Source: RUG11198 sp036342255
GTDB taxonomy: Bacteria; Bacillota_I; Bacilli_A; RF39; UBA660
Length of the DNA stretch: 64,000 bases
Direction: 5' to 3'
Assembly (NCBI GenBank): GCA_036342255.1
Contig: JAZAUS010000001.1
Location: forward strand, 62,001-126,000
The notes beneath the pieces are model-generated. The model was not told the DNA's origin. It made no database searches and saw only the letters and a program-made list of their open reading frames with translations. A program made the position numbers and the translations under genes. Of the stretch, positions 51,017 to 61,392 are shown piece by piece; position 1 is the first letter of the stretch; every line of letters begins with the position of its first letter.

Positions 51017-52438
51017 ATGAAAAATAATGCTATTACATCTAGAGATGTAGATTTTGCTAAGTGGTATACAGATGTTGTTAGGGCAGCTAAACTAGCTGAC
51101 TATACCTCTGTAAAGGGTTGTATTGCTATAGAACCAAATGGCTATGCTATATGGGAAAAAATACAATCTATTATGGATAAAAAATTTAAAGAATTAGGAC
51201 ATGTTAATGTCCAGATGCCTCTTTTAATACCAGAGAATTTATTTAATCAAGAAAAAGAATTAATAGAAGGGTTTGCACCAGAGCTTGTTTGGGTAACAGA
51301 AGTTGGAGATAAAAAATTAGATGAAAGATTTGCTATTCGTTCTACATCTGAAACAGTATTTTGTGATTATTATAAAAAGCATATAACATCTTATAAAGAT
51401 TTACCTAAATTATATAATCAATGGTGTAATGTTTTTAGATATGAAAAAGAAACTAGACCATTCTTAAGAAGTAGAGAATTCTTATGGCAAGAAGGCCACA
51501 CGGTTCACTCAGATGCTGAAGAAGCTCTAAAAGAGACTTATCAAATGATGGATGTATATAAATGGTTTAATCATGAAATATTAGCAATCCCATCAATAAC
51601 AGGTAAAAAGACAGAAAAAGAAAAATTTGCTGGTGCTGAATTTACATTAACTAATGAAGATTTAATGTATAATGGAGTATGTTTACAAGATGGAACTAGT
51701 CATTATTTTGGACAAAAGTTTAGTAAAGCTTATGATGTTAAATTTACTAATAAAGATAATAAAGATGAATATGCTTATTATACAACTTGGGGTAAAACTA
51801 CTAGAATGATAGCAGCTATAATAATGGTACATGCTGATGATTATGGCTTAGTACTACCACCTAGAATAGCTCCTAAACAAGTAGTTATAATACCAATAGG
51901 AAATGATAATAAAGTAGATGAATTATGTAATAAATTTAATAAAGAATTAAATAATAATGATATAGTATCTTATATAGATAACAGTGAAAAATCACCTGGA
52001 TTTAAATTTGCTGAAGCAGAAGTAAATGGTATTCCTATTAGAATTGAAATAGGAAAAAGAGATTTAGAAAATAATAAAGTTACTGTTGTAAGACGTGATA
52101 CTAGAGAAAAAATTACTATTAATAAAGATGAATTAACTATAGACTATATAAATAATTTATTAAATATCATTCAAAAAGATATGTATAATAGAGCCCTAGA
52201 TAGACAAAATAAATTAACATTTGAAGCTCACAACTTAAAAGAAATGGAAGATATATTAAACAAGCAACCTGGATTCATTCATGCAGATTGGTGTGGAGAT
52301 GAAGAATGTGAGCTCAAAGTTAAAGAAATAAAAGGATGTAAATCAAGATGTATTTTAGAAGAAAAACTAATAGATGGTAAATGTGTTGTATGTGGCAAAG
52401 AAGCTAAACACCATGTTATATGGGGAATTCAATATTAA
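51017..52438 (+). CDS. proS: Prolyl-tRNA synthetase, archaeal/eukaryal type
   Basis: A 473-aa class II synthetase. Motif 1 region, then motif 2 around FRYEKETRPFLRSREFLWQEGHTVH, the TSHYFGQKF block, and motif 3 near TTWGKTTRMIAA. The C-terminal zinc-like domain has WCGDEECE, CKSRC and CVVCGK and ends WGIQY, typical of the short ProS type without an editing insert. ATG 51017 has AAAGGAG upstream and lies after the T-box. Confidence 0.95.
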   Translation: MKNNAITSRDVDFAKWYTDVVRAAKLADYTSVKGCIAIEPNGYAIWEKIQSIMDKKFKELGHVNVQMPLLIPENLFNQEKELIEGFAPELVWVTEVGDKKLDERFAIRSTSETVFCDYYKKHITSYKDLPKLYNQWCNVFRYEKETRPFLRSREFLWQEGHTVHSDAEEALKETYQMMDVYKWFNHEILAIPSITGKKTEKEKFAGAEFTLTNEDLMYNGVCLQDGTSHYFGQKFSKAYDVKFTNKDNKDEYAYYTTWGKTTRMIAAIIMVHADDYGLVLPPRIAPKQVVIIPIGNDNKVDELCNKFNKELNNNDIVSYIDNSEKSPGFKFAEAEVNGIPIRIEIGKRDLENNKVTVVRRDTREKITINKDELTIDYINNLLNIIQKDMYNRALDRQNKLTFEAHNLKEMEDILNKQPGFIHADWCGDEECELKVKEIKGCKSRCILEEKLIDGKCVVCGKEAKHHVIWGIQY

Positions 52439-52453
52439 TAAAGGAGAATGATA

Positions 52454-52915
52454 ATGATGTTTGGATTTAAGAATAATTATTTATATAGAAGTGATTTTAT
52501 AAATTTAGTAGATAGTGATAAGATATGGTCAAAGACAATGTCTATTTCTGAAATAAAAGAATTATTAAATATTTTAGAAGAAGAAATATCTAAACATGAT
52601 TATGAGAAAGATAATAATTATTTGATGAATTCAAGAAGGGTTGGATTAAGGAAGGCTATAGAAGAAAACTTATTAATAAAAGATAGGGATACAGATAGAT
52701 ATTTATTAGAATCATTATTTAATTTTTGGGAATTTGTAAATGATGAATATAGTGGTAATTTTTTAAATCTTCCAGAAGAATTAGGATTATCAATACAAGA
52801 ATTGTCTAATATGGATATTGAATATAGAAAAAAGGGTATTATTTCTATAGAAGAGAAAGATGATATATTAAAAATGATAGAAATATTGAATAATTATATA
52901 AATGAAGTATATTAG
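52454..52915 (+). CDS. Unknown 153-aa helical protein
   Basis: Not recognised. Soluble, mainly helical. Residues near the start read FGFKNNYLYRSDFINLVDSD, followed by ISEIKELLNILEEEISKHDY. It directly follows proS (spacing about 15 nt) with a good SD (AAAGGAG, 7 nt before ATG 52454), so it may be co-transcribed with proS. A strong hairpin terminator follows. Confidence 0.6.
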   Translation: MMFGFKNNYLYRSDFINLVDSDKIWSKTMSISEIKELLNILEEEISKHDYEKDNNYLMNSRRVGLRKAIEENLLIKDRDTDRYLLESLFNFWEFVNDEYSGNFLNLPEELGLSIQELSNMDIEYRKKGIISIEEKDDILKMIEILNNYINEVY

Positions 52916-52916
52916 T

Positions 52917-52957
52917 AATAACTTACAAACTATTAAAGTTTGTAAGTTATTTTGGTA
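52917..52957 (+). terminator. Terminator
   Basis: A 13- to 14-bp stem (AATAACTTACAAAC with GTTTGTAAGTTATT), 7-nt loop, T run. Confidence 0.85.
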
Positions 52958-53025
52958 AATTATAATATTATTTACAAATAGTATAAATTATGATATTCTA
53001 AATATAGATAATATGGAGGTTTATA

Positions 53026-53718
53026 ATGAAAAGAATATTTTCTTATATATGTGTGGTTTTATTGGTTTGTTTTTTTGCTTTATGTATAGTTGGTTGTGGA
53101 AAAAAAGAGGAGAAAAAGCTTGATAATAATGGAAGTATAGATGCGAGTAGTCAAAATGAAACTTCAAAAGTAGATAAAGTATTTGATGGTTGCAATGATT
53201 TTATTGTTTTTCCTTTAGGTGTTACTAATTGGGAAGAGAATGGTACGCCATATATTAATTATTCATTAGAAATATCAATACCTAGAGAAGGTTTTTCTTC
53301 TAGTCAAAGAGGATGGGAGGATTTGAATAGTCCATATCAAACTTATATTACGACTATGGATAGCATTCCAGAAATTGCTAAGAAATATAAAGCTATTAAT
53401 ACAATGTCAGTTTTTTATCCATCTAATGGTGATAAAATATATGATCTTACTATAATAAATGGGCGTGATTATGATAGTCTTGAAAATGCGAATGACGAAG
53501 TAAATTATAAATGGTATAGTGATTCTAAGAGTGAAGTTGTTGTCTATATTCCTAATGGATCACCTAATAATGGTTCACAAATAAAGACTAATAGTGTTAG
53601 TATATCAGCAAGTTTGAGAAATGATAAGTATGATGATATAGCAATTAACAATCCTAAAGCTTTTGCTAAAAGTGTATATGAATTAGTTAGTAAGAATAAT
53701 AATTATAAAGGAAGATAA
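53026..53718 (+). CDS. Lipoprotein of unknown function
   Basis: A 230-aa secreted lipoprotein: MKRIFSYICVVLLVCFF start, lipobox IVGC at residue 25, then an acidic linker and a beta-rich domain with no recognised family (YINYSLEISIPREGF; KAINTMSVFYP). It should be anchored to the outer face of the membrane. SD GGAGGT. Confidence 0.8.
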   Translation: MKRIFSYICVVLLVCFFALCIVGCGKKEEKKLDNNGSIDASSQNETSKVDKVFDGCNDFIVFPLGVTNWEENGTPYINYSLEISIPREGFSSSQRGWEDLNSPYQTYITTMDSIPEIAKKYKAINTMSVFYPSNGDKIYDLTIINGRDYDSLENANDEVNYKWYSDSKSEVVVYIPNGSPNNGSQIKTNSVSISASLRNDKYDDIAINNPKAFAKSVYELVSKNNNYKGR

Positions 53719-53731
53719 TATGTAGGTATAT

Positions 53732-53762
53732 AAAGAAAAATACGAATAGTATTTTTCTTTTG
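53732..53762 (+). terminator. Terminator after lipoprotein gene
   Basis: A 12-bp stem (53732-53743 with 53749-53760), 5-nt loop, T-rich tail. Confidence 0.8.
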
Positions 53763-53868
53763 TTATTATATAATCATTGTTAATTATATGAGATTGTATT
53801 TTATTATTTAAAATAATATATGGTTGCTATAAATATAAAAATGTGTCATAATAATATAGAGGTAAAAT

Positions 53869-55374
53869 ATGAGAAGAATAAAGGGTAAGATTAATAATTA
53901 TTTTAAGATAACAAAAAGAGAATCAAATTTTAAAACTGAAATATATGCAGGTATTACTACATTTATATCAATGGCCTATATTTTAGTAGTTAATCCTAAT
54001 AATATTCTACAATTAGGAACAAGTGATCCAAGATTTACTAGTGTATTTATTGCTACGGCATTGGGATCATTTATAGGAACTCTTTTTATGGCTCTTTTTG
54101 CTAAAATGCCACTAGCTCAAGCTCCTGGAATGGGATTAAATGCTATGGTAGGAGCCATTATAGGAGGAGCTTTTGGCTATAGTTTTTCTTATGGTAATGC
54201 AATGGCTTTAATATTTTTAAGTGCGGTATTATTCTTAATACTATCATTTGTGCCCTGTCAAATAGATAAAAAGAAACATAAGTATATATCACTAAGAGAA
54301 AAGATATTTGATGGTATTCCTAAAGCTATTATTAATAGTATTACTATAGGTGTAGGTCTATTTATTGCTTTTATAGGCTTACAAAATGCCCATATAATAA
54401 CTAATAATGATTATACTCTAGTAGAACTAGTTAATTTTAATAATCCAGCAAATTGGGTTCCTGGTGGAGAAGCCTGTATGGCAATGGTTGCTTTAGTAGG
54501 TCTTATTACTATTGGAGTTTTATCGCATTATAAAGTACGTGGATCAATAGTCTGGGGAATAATTATATCAACCATAGTAGCCATACCTTTAGGAGTAGCA
54601 GATTTAAATATACTAGCAGGTAAAGCTACAGGTATAAGTTGGAATGTTGGAAAAAGCTTTATTGATTATTTTAATATATCTAATGAAAATTCCGTTTTTG
54701 CTTCTGTTATGAGAGGTGGATTTATTTTCCCTAAAGAATCCATTATGACAGCTTTAATGTTAGTAGTATCTTTCTTTTTAATAGATATGTTTGATACAAT
54801 GGGAACTTTAATTGGTTGTTGTAAGAATGCTGGATTAACAGATGAGGAAGGGAAGCCAATTAATTATGGAGAGATGATGTATGCTGATAGTGCTTCTGCT
54901 GTTGTAGGTTCAGTTTTAGGAACTAGTACAGTATCTACATATGTAGAAAGTAGTACAGGTATATCAGCTGGAGGTAAAACAGGACTAACTGCATTAGTAA
55001 CGGCTATATTATTCTTTCTATCAATATTTCTTTTACCATTATTTGCATTTATTCCATCACCAGCAGCCGCTAGTGCTTTAATATATGTTGGTGTAATAAT
55101 GATGTCTAATGTTAAAAATGTTGATTTCAAAAATGTTAAAAATGCTATTCCTTCATTTATAACAATAGTTATTATGCTACTTTCATATTCAATTACAGAT
55201 GGAATAGGTATAGGTATTATTATTTATGTATTTATAGATTTAATTATCTATTTAATAGATTATATTAGATATAAGACTCATAAGAGTAGAAAAAAACCAA
55301 AAACAGATGTAACATTAGTTACTATTATTATAGTTATTATGTTTTTAATATATTTCTTAATGCCGACAATATAG
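53869..55374 (+). CDS. AzgA-family purine (adenine/guanine/hypoxanthine) permease
   Basis: A 501-aa transporter with about 12-14 helices, NCS2/AzgA type. The start FKTEIYAGITTFISMAYILVVNP, MALFAKMPLAQAPGMGLNA and later FDTMGTLIGCCKNAG, EGKPINYGEMMYADS and VLGTSTVSTYVESSTGISAGG are hallmarks. A relic copy with a large internal deletion lies at 61393. A weak SD (GAGGT) precedes the start. Confidence 0.93.
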   Translation: MRRIKGKINNYFKITKRESNFKTEIYAGITTFISMAYILVVNPNNILQLGTSDPRFTSVFIATALGSFIGTLFMALFAKMPLAQAPGMGLNAMVGAIIGGAFGYSFSYGNAMALIFLSAVLFLILSFVPCQIDKKKHKYISLREKIFDGIPKAIINSITIGVGLFIAFIGLQNAHIITNNDYTLVELVNFNNPANWVPGGEACMAMVALVGLITIGVLSHYKVRGSIVWGIIISTIVAIPLGVADLNILAGKATGISWNVGKSFIDYFNISNENSVFASVMRGGFIFPKESIMTALMLVVSFFLIDMFDTMGTLIGCCKNAGLTDEEGKPINYGEMMYADSASAVVGSVLGTSTVSTYVESSTGISAGGKTGLTALVTAILFFLSIFLLPLFAFIPSPAAASALIYVGVIMMSNVKNVDFKNVKNAIPSFITIVIMLLSYSITDGIGIGIIIYVFIDLIIYLIDYIRYKTHKSRKKPKTDVTLVTIIIVIMFLIYFLMPTI

Positions 55375-55375
55375 T

Positions 55376-55408
55376 AAAAAAGAAATCAATATTGATTTCT
55401 TTTTTATA
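55376..55408 (+). terminator. Terminator after permease gene
   Basis: Stem AAAAAAGAAATCAAT with ATTGATTTCTTTTTT, loop of 1-2 nt, T tract. Confidence 0.8.
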
Positions 55409-55466
55409 TTAATAGTATAGATAAATCAATAGATATATTGAAAAAAAAGCAGTTAGGAGAAACAAA

Positions 55467-56063
55467 ATGATAAAAGAAAGTGATAAGTATTCAGATATTG
55501 AAAAGATAGTAAAGATGCTAGATGGTACTAGTTTTGCCATACATGAAGCTAATAGAGATAAAGAAAACTTTGAAAAATATAAAAATGGAAATACAGAAGA
55601 ATTATCCGAAGAAACTATAAAGGACATGAGATTATTACAACTATTACAAAGATTAGGTTATCCTATGGAAGAATTAGGTACGTATTTATTCAAAGATGTT
55701 ATCGCTGAAGTATATAACTCTATACAAGATGAATCTGGAAAAAAAGATATAGATAAATGTAGAAGCATAATGGTAGATCTAAATAATCCTTTTTCCAATC
55801 TTTATCATTATATTGCAAGAGAATGGAAAGAACTAGGTATTAAATCTTTTCATCTATTTATCAAAAAAGCAACAGATAAAATAGATTATAATTCTATAGA
55901 TAAAGGTTTATCAAAGAAGATTTATGGTATTCTTCCTGAAGACAATAATTATGGATTACATGCCTTTCAAATAGCAGCATACGCCCTAGATGAATCTTCT
56001 TATGTTGATACATTACAATATCAACAACCTAAAACAAAAGAATTAAAACTAAATGATAATTAA
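55467..56063 (+). CDS. 198-aa helical protein, paralog 2
   Basis: The same length as the 49072 product and clearly homologous along its whole length (LLQRLGYPMEELGTYLFKDVI; YIAREWKELGIKSFHLFI). Function unknown. SD TTAGGAGAAAC. Unlike paralog 1 it lacks the structured leader. It lies between the full and the relic permease, next to the giant HD protein. Confidence 0.65.
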   Translation: MIKESDKYSDIEKIVKMLDGTSFAIHEANRDKENFEKYKNGNTEELSEETIKDMRLLQLLQRLGYPMEELGTYLFKDVIAEVYNSIQDESGKKDIDKCRSIMVDLNNPFSNLYHYIAREWKELGIKSFHLFIKKATDKIDYNSIDKGLSKKIYGILPEDNNYGLHAFQIAAYALDESSYVDTLQYQQPKTKELKLNDN

Positions 56064-56067
56064 TAAA

Positions 56068-56104
56068 ATACAAGGAATCATTATAAGTGATTCCTTGTAT
56101 TTTA
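56068..56104 (+). terminator. Terminator
   Basis: An 11-bp perfect stem ACAAGGAATCA/TGATTCCTTGT, 7-nt loop, AT-rich tail. Confidence 0.8.
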
Positions 56105-56266
56105 ATTTATATCAATACTAAAAAATACAATAAATATGATTGATATATTTTATAAGAATATGTTATAATTTTCACATAAGATATACTATATTATTTAAGA
56201 ATAGAAACCTAAATGATAGAATAGTAAAAGAATTAAAATCAATAAATAAGAAAGGAGTAATTAGAC

Positions 56267-59200
56267 ATGAATAATAGGTTAATGGATATTATAACAAGAA
56301 AAGATAAGAAAAGATATAATCAAATTATTAAACTAATTAATCAAAAAGATTATAAATCATTCTTTGATATGATAGAAGATAACCCTGCACAACAATTAAG
56401 TTTTGGCTTAGATAATGAAAAATATAATAAAAAAGTAATAGATAGAATTAATCAAGAAATATCTGATAATTTTGATTTTCTAATTCAAATGGATATTAAT
56501 CATTCAACTTTATCTAATTTTTTTACTAAATCTGCCATAGAAATAAATCCCAAAATAGTTGAGAAAATATTAGAATATAATGAAAAAGAACACATAATGC
56601 ATAAAAATAAAGAATATTTGTTATTAGCATTAGACAATGGATATAATCCTCCAGATGATTTTATAAATAATCATTATTATTTATTTGATGATATTAAAAT
56701 CATGAAGAAAGTAATTGACTTAGGTTATAAACCAAATAATGAAATAATTGAAAAACTTACAAATGTTTTTTCAGATGAAGAATTATTTACAAAAATAATA
56801 GATTTAGGATATGTCCCATCCTCAGATTTTATAATAAAATCCAATATATTGAAAAATTCTAATTTAATTAAAAAGGTTTTTGATGTAATTGGTCTTACCC
56901 CAGAAATCATCAATGGCCCAATTTTTTATGGTAATGTAAAAGCACAGCGATATGTTATAGATAGAAGACCAGACCTGCTTTTAAAACTAGATTCTTCAAA
57001 TGAGGCTTTTGAACAATTTTGGATTGAAGCATTTAAACAAGGTAATAAACTAATACTAGAAGAAGGAATCAATAAGAACTATTATGTAGGAAGAAATCTT
57101 TCTTTAATCCCTAGAATAATAAAACAAAATCCTGAATTAATCAAGAAAGTTGGTAATTATGCTAAAAATCGTGAAGAAATTGATACTCTTGCTTTATGTA
57201 TGGGATACGTTCCTACAATTGAAGATGCCAAAAATAATGAATATGTAAGAAACAGTAAAACATTAATGAAAAGCCTAATATTAAAAAGACCAGAGGCTAT
57301 TAAATATTTTAGAATAGGTCAACATTATTTTAGAGAAGAATTAAACGAATTAGCTACTATAGCACTTGACAATGGATATATACCAACTCTAAAAGACATT
57401 GAATATAACCCTCTTTTGAAAGAAAGCTTTGACATAATGAAGTATATAGTACAAGAAAATCCCGATGCAATAAATCAGATTATTATTGAAACACCAAATC
57501 ATGAAGGATTACTAAAAGTTGCTATTGAAAATGGGTTTAATGGTAAACTTAAAAATCATCAATTGCTAAATACTGATACAAGCATGATATATAAAATGGA
57601 ACACATGAAAGATATATCATCTTATATAAATGAATTAAAAAGCAGCTATAATTCAAACCATAGTACAGAACTCTATAATTATTTTAAAAAAAGAGGATGC
57701 CAGACTAAAGATATATATCACCTATTCTCCAGTAATTATGAGGTAATGAAAGAAATAATAGCTACTAATCCAGAATATATTAATAAAATACAATATATGC
57801 ATATGAACAGAAAGCAAATAGATGAATTAGGAATACTCGCCATAGAAAAAGGTTATGAGCCAAAATTTGAAGATGATGTATTTGCTTGGGGATCTGAAAC
57901 TGCTAAAATGATGGTTAAAAAATATCCCAAATACTTTGAAAAATTAAATTTATTTGATAGCAACTTAGGAGCAGTTCCTATACCTTGTGGTATATATGAT
58001 GAAGTCTGTAAAATGTATGTTGATGCAGGTTTTATGCCTGACATTAACACAATATCTGATATGAAAGGTCAATTTTCAACATATGATTATAATTATAGTT
58101 ATGACATCATGAAAAAGGCTATTTCAATAAACCCTAAATTAATTGAATGCTGTTGGGTTAGAAATAAAGAACAATATGATGAATTATGTAGATTAGCATT
58201 ATCAAAAGGATATGATATTACAAAAATATCAGGTTATATTTTAAATTTATCAAATAATAAAATGCGTACTAATTACGACCTAATGGCAAAATATATTGAA
58301 AAAAACCCTAGATTTTTACAAAACATTGAAATAACAAATTCTGATGAGTTATTAAAACTAATTGATATAGCAATCGAGTCTGATCCTGCATTTAAACTAG
58401 ATAGTTTAGGGCAAAAAGCCTTATTTAAATTATTTTTATTTATTGATGAGACAAAATGGAGTAATTACTTAGATAATAATACCATAGAAAACTTACAGAA
58501 GTTAAAAACATTAGCAGTCAATAATGATGAAATATCTTCAACATTAAATCCAAGATTTTTATCCGAAGATATTACTAATCATTTCACTAAATCACAAATA
58601 GAAATACTATCTTGCTATAGAGATTTGCAAGATAAAATCTTAAAATTATCAAATTCTGATAAACAAAAATTTAATATTATTTGTGAATTAGTAGATAAAT
58701 ATAAAGATAATCTAGAATGGATTCCTATTTTAGAAAAAGTAATAGATAATATAAATAATCCTGAATTCATCAATTTACTTGAGTCAGTAAAAGATAAAGA
58801 ATTATCTTCGAAAGACAAGGAAGAATTAATATATTTATTAATGACTGATAATCATTTAGATATTTCCACTGAGGAAGAATTAAAGAATATTGATTCTGTC
58901 AAAGAGAACTACATAAAAATATTAATCGAAAGAAATACAATAGGTAGTTTAAAGGAAGCTTATTTTGAAAAAACTTTTGGTATTGATTTAACAACAGCTA
59001 TCTATTTGGTAAATACATATGGAAAGAGTCTAGAAAGTGACACTATAAAATCATTAGATGAAAATAGTAGAAAAGAGTTTATCATACTCGAAAATATGAA
59101 AGATATTATTAATTTAAATAGTATTGAAGTTTTAAAATATTATATAGATAATATTAATCCAGAGTTTAAAGTTAAACCAGATTTGATGGTTACTTATGAA

Positions 59201-61180
59201 GCAAGACTAAAATACTTATTTACAAAAGAATTTAATAAAAGTTTCGCTAAACCACAAGCAGAAGATAAGGTTATCAGTAATATAGAGGATGAAAATGATT
59301 ATGATATTTACCTTGCCGCAGGAAAAAATGGAAATAAAAAATGTAGAATGATGATAACCTCCATAGGTGCATATACAAATATGGATGAACCAGATGATTA
59401 TTATGCAAGTTGGAACGTTAATAAAATAGCATCACATGGTTGCTGTTGTAGTTATGTTGGTGAAAAAAATTTAGGTACCGCAAGAATAAAATACTGTTGT
59501 TTAGGTTTCACCGATTATGAACCTGGATCTTTACAATTATCTGGACCTTTTGATTTGTATTCTGGTTCTGATGAAAAAAGCTATAAGATAAAAAGCTATC
59601 CACCGATGTTTTTATTACCAGAAGACCTTTTAGATTATACTAGATATACACATAATGAAATGGTTTGGGAAAGAAGAAATATTTCTAATAATGTAGAATT
59701 TAAAAAACAACCTTCTTACATTGTTTATTTTGTTGATAATTTTGAAGATAGATTAACTGATTCAGAGGCCAAGAAACAGTGGGAATCTGTAAAAAGAGCT
59801 GCAGCTAGTTTTGCAACAGAAGTAGATGGTGTAAAAAAACCATTACCTATCATGGTTGTAGAAAGAGAAAAAATTGCAGCTTCACAGATCAAAAATATCC
59901 AAAATAAAGTAGAAGATTTTAAGAAAACATTAAATCCAGATTTAATAAAAGAAATAGTATCAGATTATGAAAGTAATTATACTGGTAATAGAGAATATCA
60001 TCCTACTATATCAGTAAAGTATTTCCCACATCATGATAATTTATCAGATAGCGTTGTCGGTGAAATAATAAATACAATAAAAGAAAAATATAAAACAAAT
60101 CCAAATATGGCATTAAAATGTTTAGATGAATTGGAAAAAGCAGTAAAAAAAGAACAAGAAAAATATAATGCTATTCCACATGGAGATAGAGATGTAAAAA
60201 CATCATTTAATATAACAGATGCAATGATTGAGGTGAGTAATATGAAAACAAAATATAAAATAAATAAAGATTCAATTTTAAATACGATAAACAAAAGTGC
60301 TGGGAATGAAAAACAATATGAAAAAAGGGATATTTATGAAATGGATGCAGAAATGCTTAATGAGCAATTATCTTTTGAAAACGTTATGGCAATAATAAAC
60401 GATAAAGATCTTTTATCAAAGATTATTATGTATGAGAATGAGATTAATGATGAAAAAATAAATGCTAAATTTAAAGTCCATGGTCAAAGGCATATTAAAA
60501 ACGTTTTGTTATATTCAGCTATAATAGGTAAACAAATTGCTGAAAATGAACACGATTTAGATTTAATTATGCTAGCTGCCAAATATCACGATATTGGTAG
60601 AAAAACAGAAGCTCATGAAGAGCATGCCGAACCAAGTGCAAGAATTGCCGATGAAAAGTTAAGAGATAAAGTATCTTTTGAAGATCTAGCCATAATAAAA
60701 ACTATAATTGAATTTCATGAAGTACCAAGAAGAATATATAATGTAGATAATTATTTTTTAGAAATAGCAGAAAAAAATGGAGTTTCTCCTAATCAAATAA
60801 CTAGAGTAAGAAAAATGGCGGAAGTATTAAAGGATGCCGATGCATTAGATAGAACAAGATTTATTAATAGAGCAAGATTAAATCCATATTATTTAAAGTA
60901 CGATATATCAAAGCAATTAGTAAAATTTGCTTCTTCACTACAAGAAACATATGCTCTACAGGATTTAAAAGATTATCAGTGTGATGAAGCAATAAGTACT
61001 CTATTAAATAAATACACACCACAAGAAGTTATAAGAATTATAAGACATAGTAATAGAGGTGTTAAAAGAATAGAAGATATCCAAAAGTTTATAAATCTAT
61101 GGGCTGAATCAATTAAGAACAACTTAGAAGTAGAAAAGAATAATTCCAACTTGAAAGAAGGAATTAAACATGGAAAATAA
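56267..61180 (+). CDS. Giant multidomain protein with helical repeats and C-terminal HD domain
   Basis: 1637 aa, no signal peptide. Residues about 30-700 contain a loosely repeated unit of 30-60 residues ending in motifs such as A-L-D-N-G-Y-x-P, seen many times, suggesting a helical solenoid. Residues about 1000-1250 hold an unrecognised domain (RMMITSIGAYTNM; ASHGCCCSYVGEKN; the block SYIVYFVDN before WESVKRAAASFATE). Residues about 1400-1500 contain an HD domain: HGQRHIKNVLLY, AAKYHDIGRK, EFHEVP and DADALDR. The HD part should be a metal phosphohydrolase. Substrate and role unknown. Confidence 0.75.
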   Translation: MNNRLMDIITRKDKKRYNQIIKLINQKDYKSFFDMIEDNPAQQLSFGLDNEKYNKKVIDRINQEISDNFDFLIQMDINHSTLSNFFTKSAIEINPKIVEKILEYNEKEHIMHKNKEYLLLALDNGYNPPDDFINNHYYLFDDIKIMKKVIDLGYKPNNEIIEKLTNVFSDEELFTKIIDLGYVPSSDFIIKSNILKNSNLIKKVFDVIGLTPEIINGPIFYGNVKAQRYVIDRRPDLLLKLDSSNEAFEQFWIEAFKQGNKLILEEGINKNYYVGRNLSLIPRIIKQNPELIKKVGNYAKNREEIDTLALCMGYVPTIEDAKNNEYVRNSKTLMKSLILKRPEAIKYFRIGQHYFREELNELATIALDNGYIPTLKDIEYNPLLKESFDIMKYIVQENPDAINQIIIETPNHEGLLKVAIENGFNGKLKNHQLLNTDTSMIYKMEHMKDISSYINELKSSYNSNHSTELYNYFKKRGCQTKDIYHLFSSNYEVMKEIIATNPEYINKIQYMHMNRKQIDELGILAIEKGYEPKFEDDVFAWGSETAKMMVKKYPKYFEKLNLFDSNLGAVPIPCGIYDEVCKMYVDAGFMPDINTISDMKGQFSTYDYNYSYDIMKKAISINPKLIECCWVRNKEQYDELCRLALSKGYDITKISGYILNLSNNKMRTNYDLMAKYIEKNPRFLQNIEITNSDELLKLIDIAIESDPAFKLDSLGQKALFKLFLFIDETKWSNYLDNNTIENLQKLKTLAVNNDEISSTLNPRFLSEDITNHFTKSQIEILSCYRDLQDKILKLSNSDKQKFNIICELVDKYKDNLEWIPILEKVIDNINNPEFINLLESVKDKELSSKDKEELIYLLMTDNHLDISTEEELKNIDSVKENYIKILIERNTIGSLKEAYFEKTFGIDLTTAIYLVNTYGKSLESDTIKSLDENSRKEFIILENMKDIINLNSIEVLKYYIDNINPEFKVKPDLMVTYEARLKYLFTKEFNKSFAKPQAEDKVISNIEDENDYDIYLAAGKNGNKKCRMMITSIGAYTNMDEPDDYYASWNVNKIASHGCCCSYVGEKNLGTARIKYCCLGFTDYEPGSLQLSGPFDLYSGSDEKSYKIKSYPPMFLLPEDLLDYTRYTHNEMVWERRNISNNVEFKKQPSYIVYFVDNFEDRLTDSEAKKQWESVKRAAASFATEVDGVKKPLPIMVVEREKIAASQIKNIQNKVEDFKKTLNPDLIKEIVSDYESNYTGNREYHPTISVKYFPHHDNLSDSVVGEIINTIKEKYKTNPNMALKCLDELEKAVKKEQEKYNAIPHGDRDVKTSFNITDAMIEVSNMKTKYKINKDSILNTINKSAGNEKQYEKRDIYEMDAEMLNEQLSFENVMAIINDKDLLSKIIMYENEINDEKINAKFKVHGQRHIKNVLLYSAIIGKQIAENEHDLDLIMLAAKYHDIGRKTEAHEEHAEPSARIADEKLRDKVSFEDLAIIKTIIEFHEVPRRIYNVDNYFLEIAEKNGVSPNQITRVRKMAEVLKDADALDRTRFINRARLNPYYLKYDISKQLVKFASSLQETYALQDLKDYQCDEAISTLLNKYTPQEVIRIIRHSNRGVKRIEDIQKFINLWAESIKNNLEVEKNNSNLKEGIKHGK

Positions 61181-61316
61181 TAGAATAAATGATAACAACA
61201 ATAAAAAAGATAATGATGGTATGTCCAAAAAATTAACTAACGACCAAAAATTAGAAAATCTTAGCAAACTAATACAAAAAGTTAATAAGAAATTACTAAA
61301 AAAACATTTGATTTAA
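61170..61316 (+). CDS. 48-aa small protein coupled to the giant HD gene
   Basis: An ATG inside the last codons of the giant gene (11-nt overlap) with AAGAAGGA upstream opens a 48-aa charged, Asn/Lys-rich frame (start MENNRINDNN, end KKLLKKHLI). It is translationally coupled in position. Not recognised; small size lowers confidence. Confidence 0.5.
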   Translation: MENNRINDNNNKKDNDGMSKKLTNDQKLENLSKLIQKVNKKLLKKHLI

Positions 61317-61392
61317 ATATCAAATAATTAAAGTATAGATATATAGTTGCTACATAAAAAAAATATGTCATAATAAAACTATAGAGGTGCTT

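Noticed and set aside
53869..55374. Insertion sequence or transposon as cause of the permease duplication
   Set aside because: No transposase frame, terminal inverted repeats or target duplication was seen around either copy.
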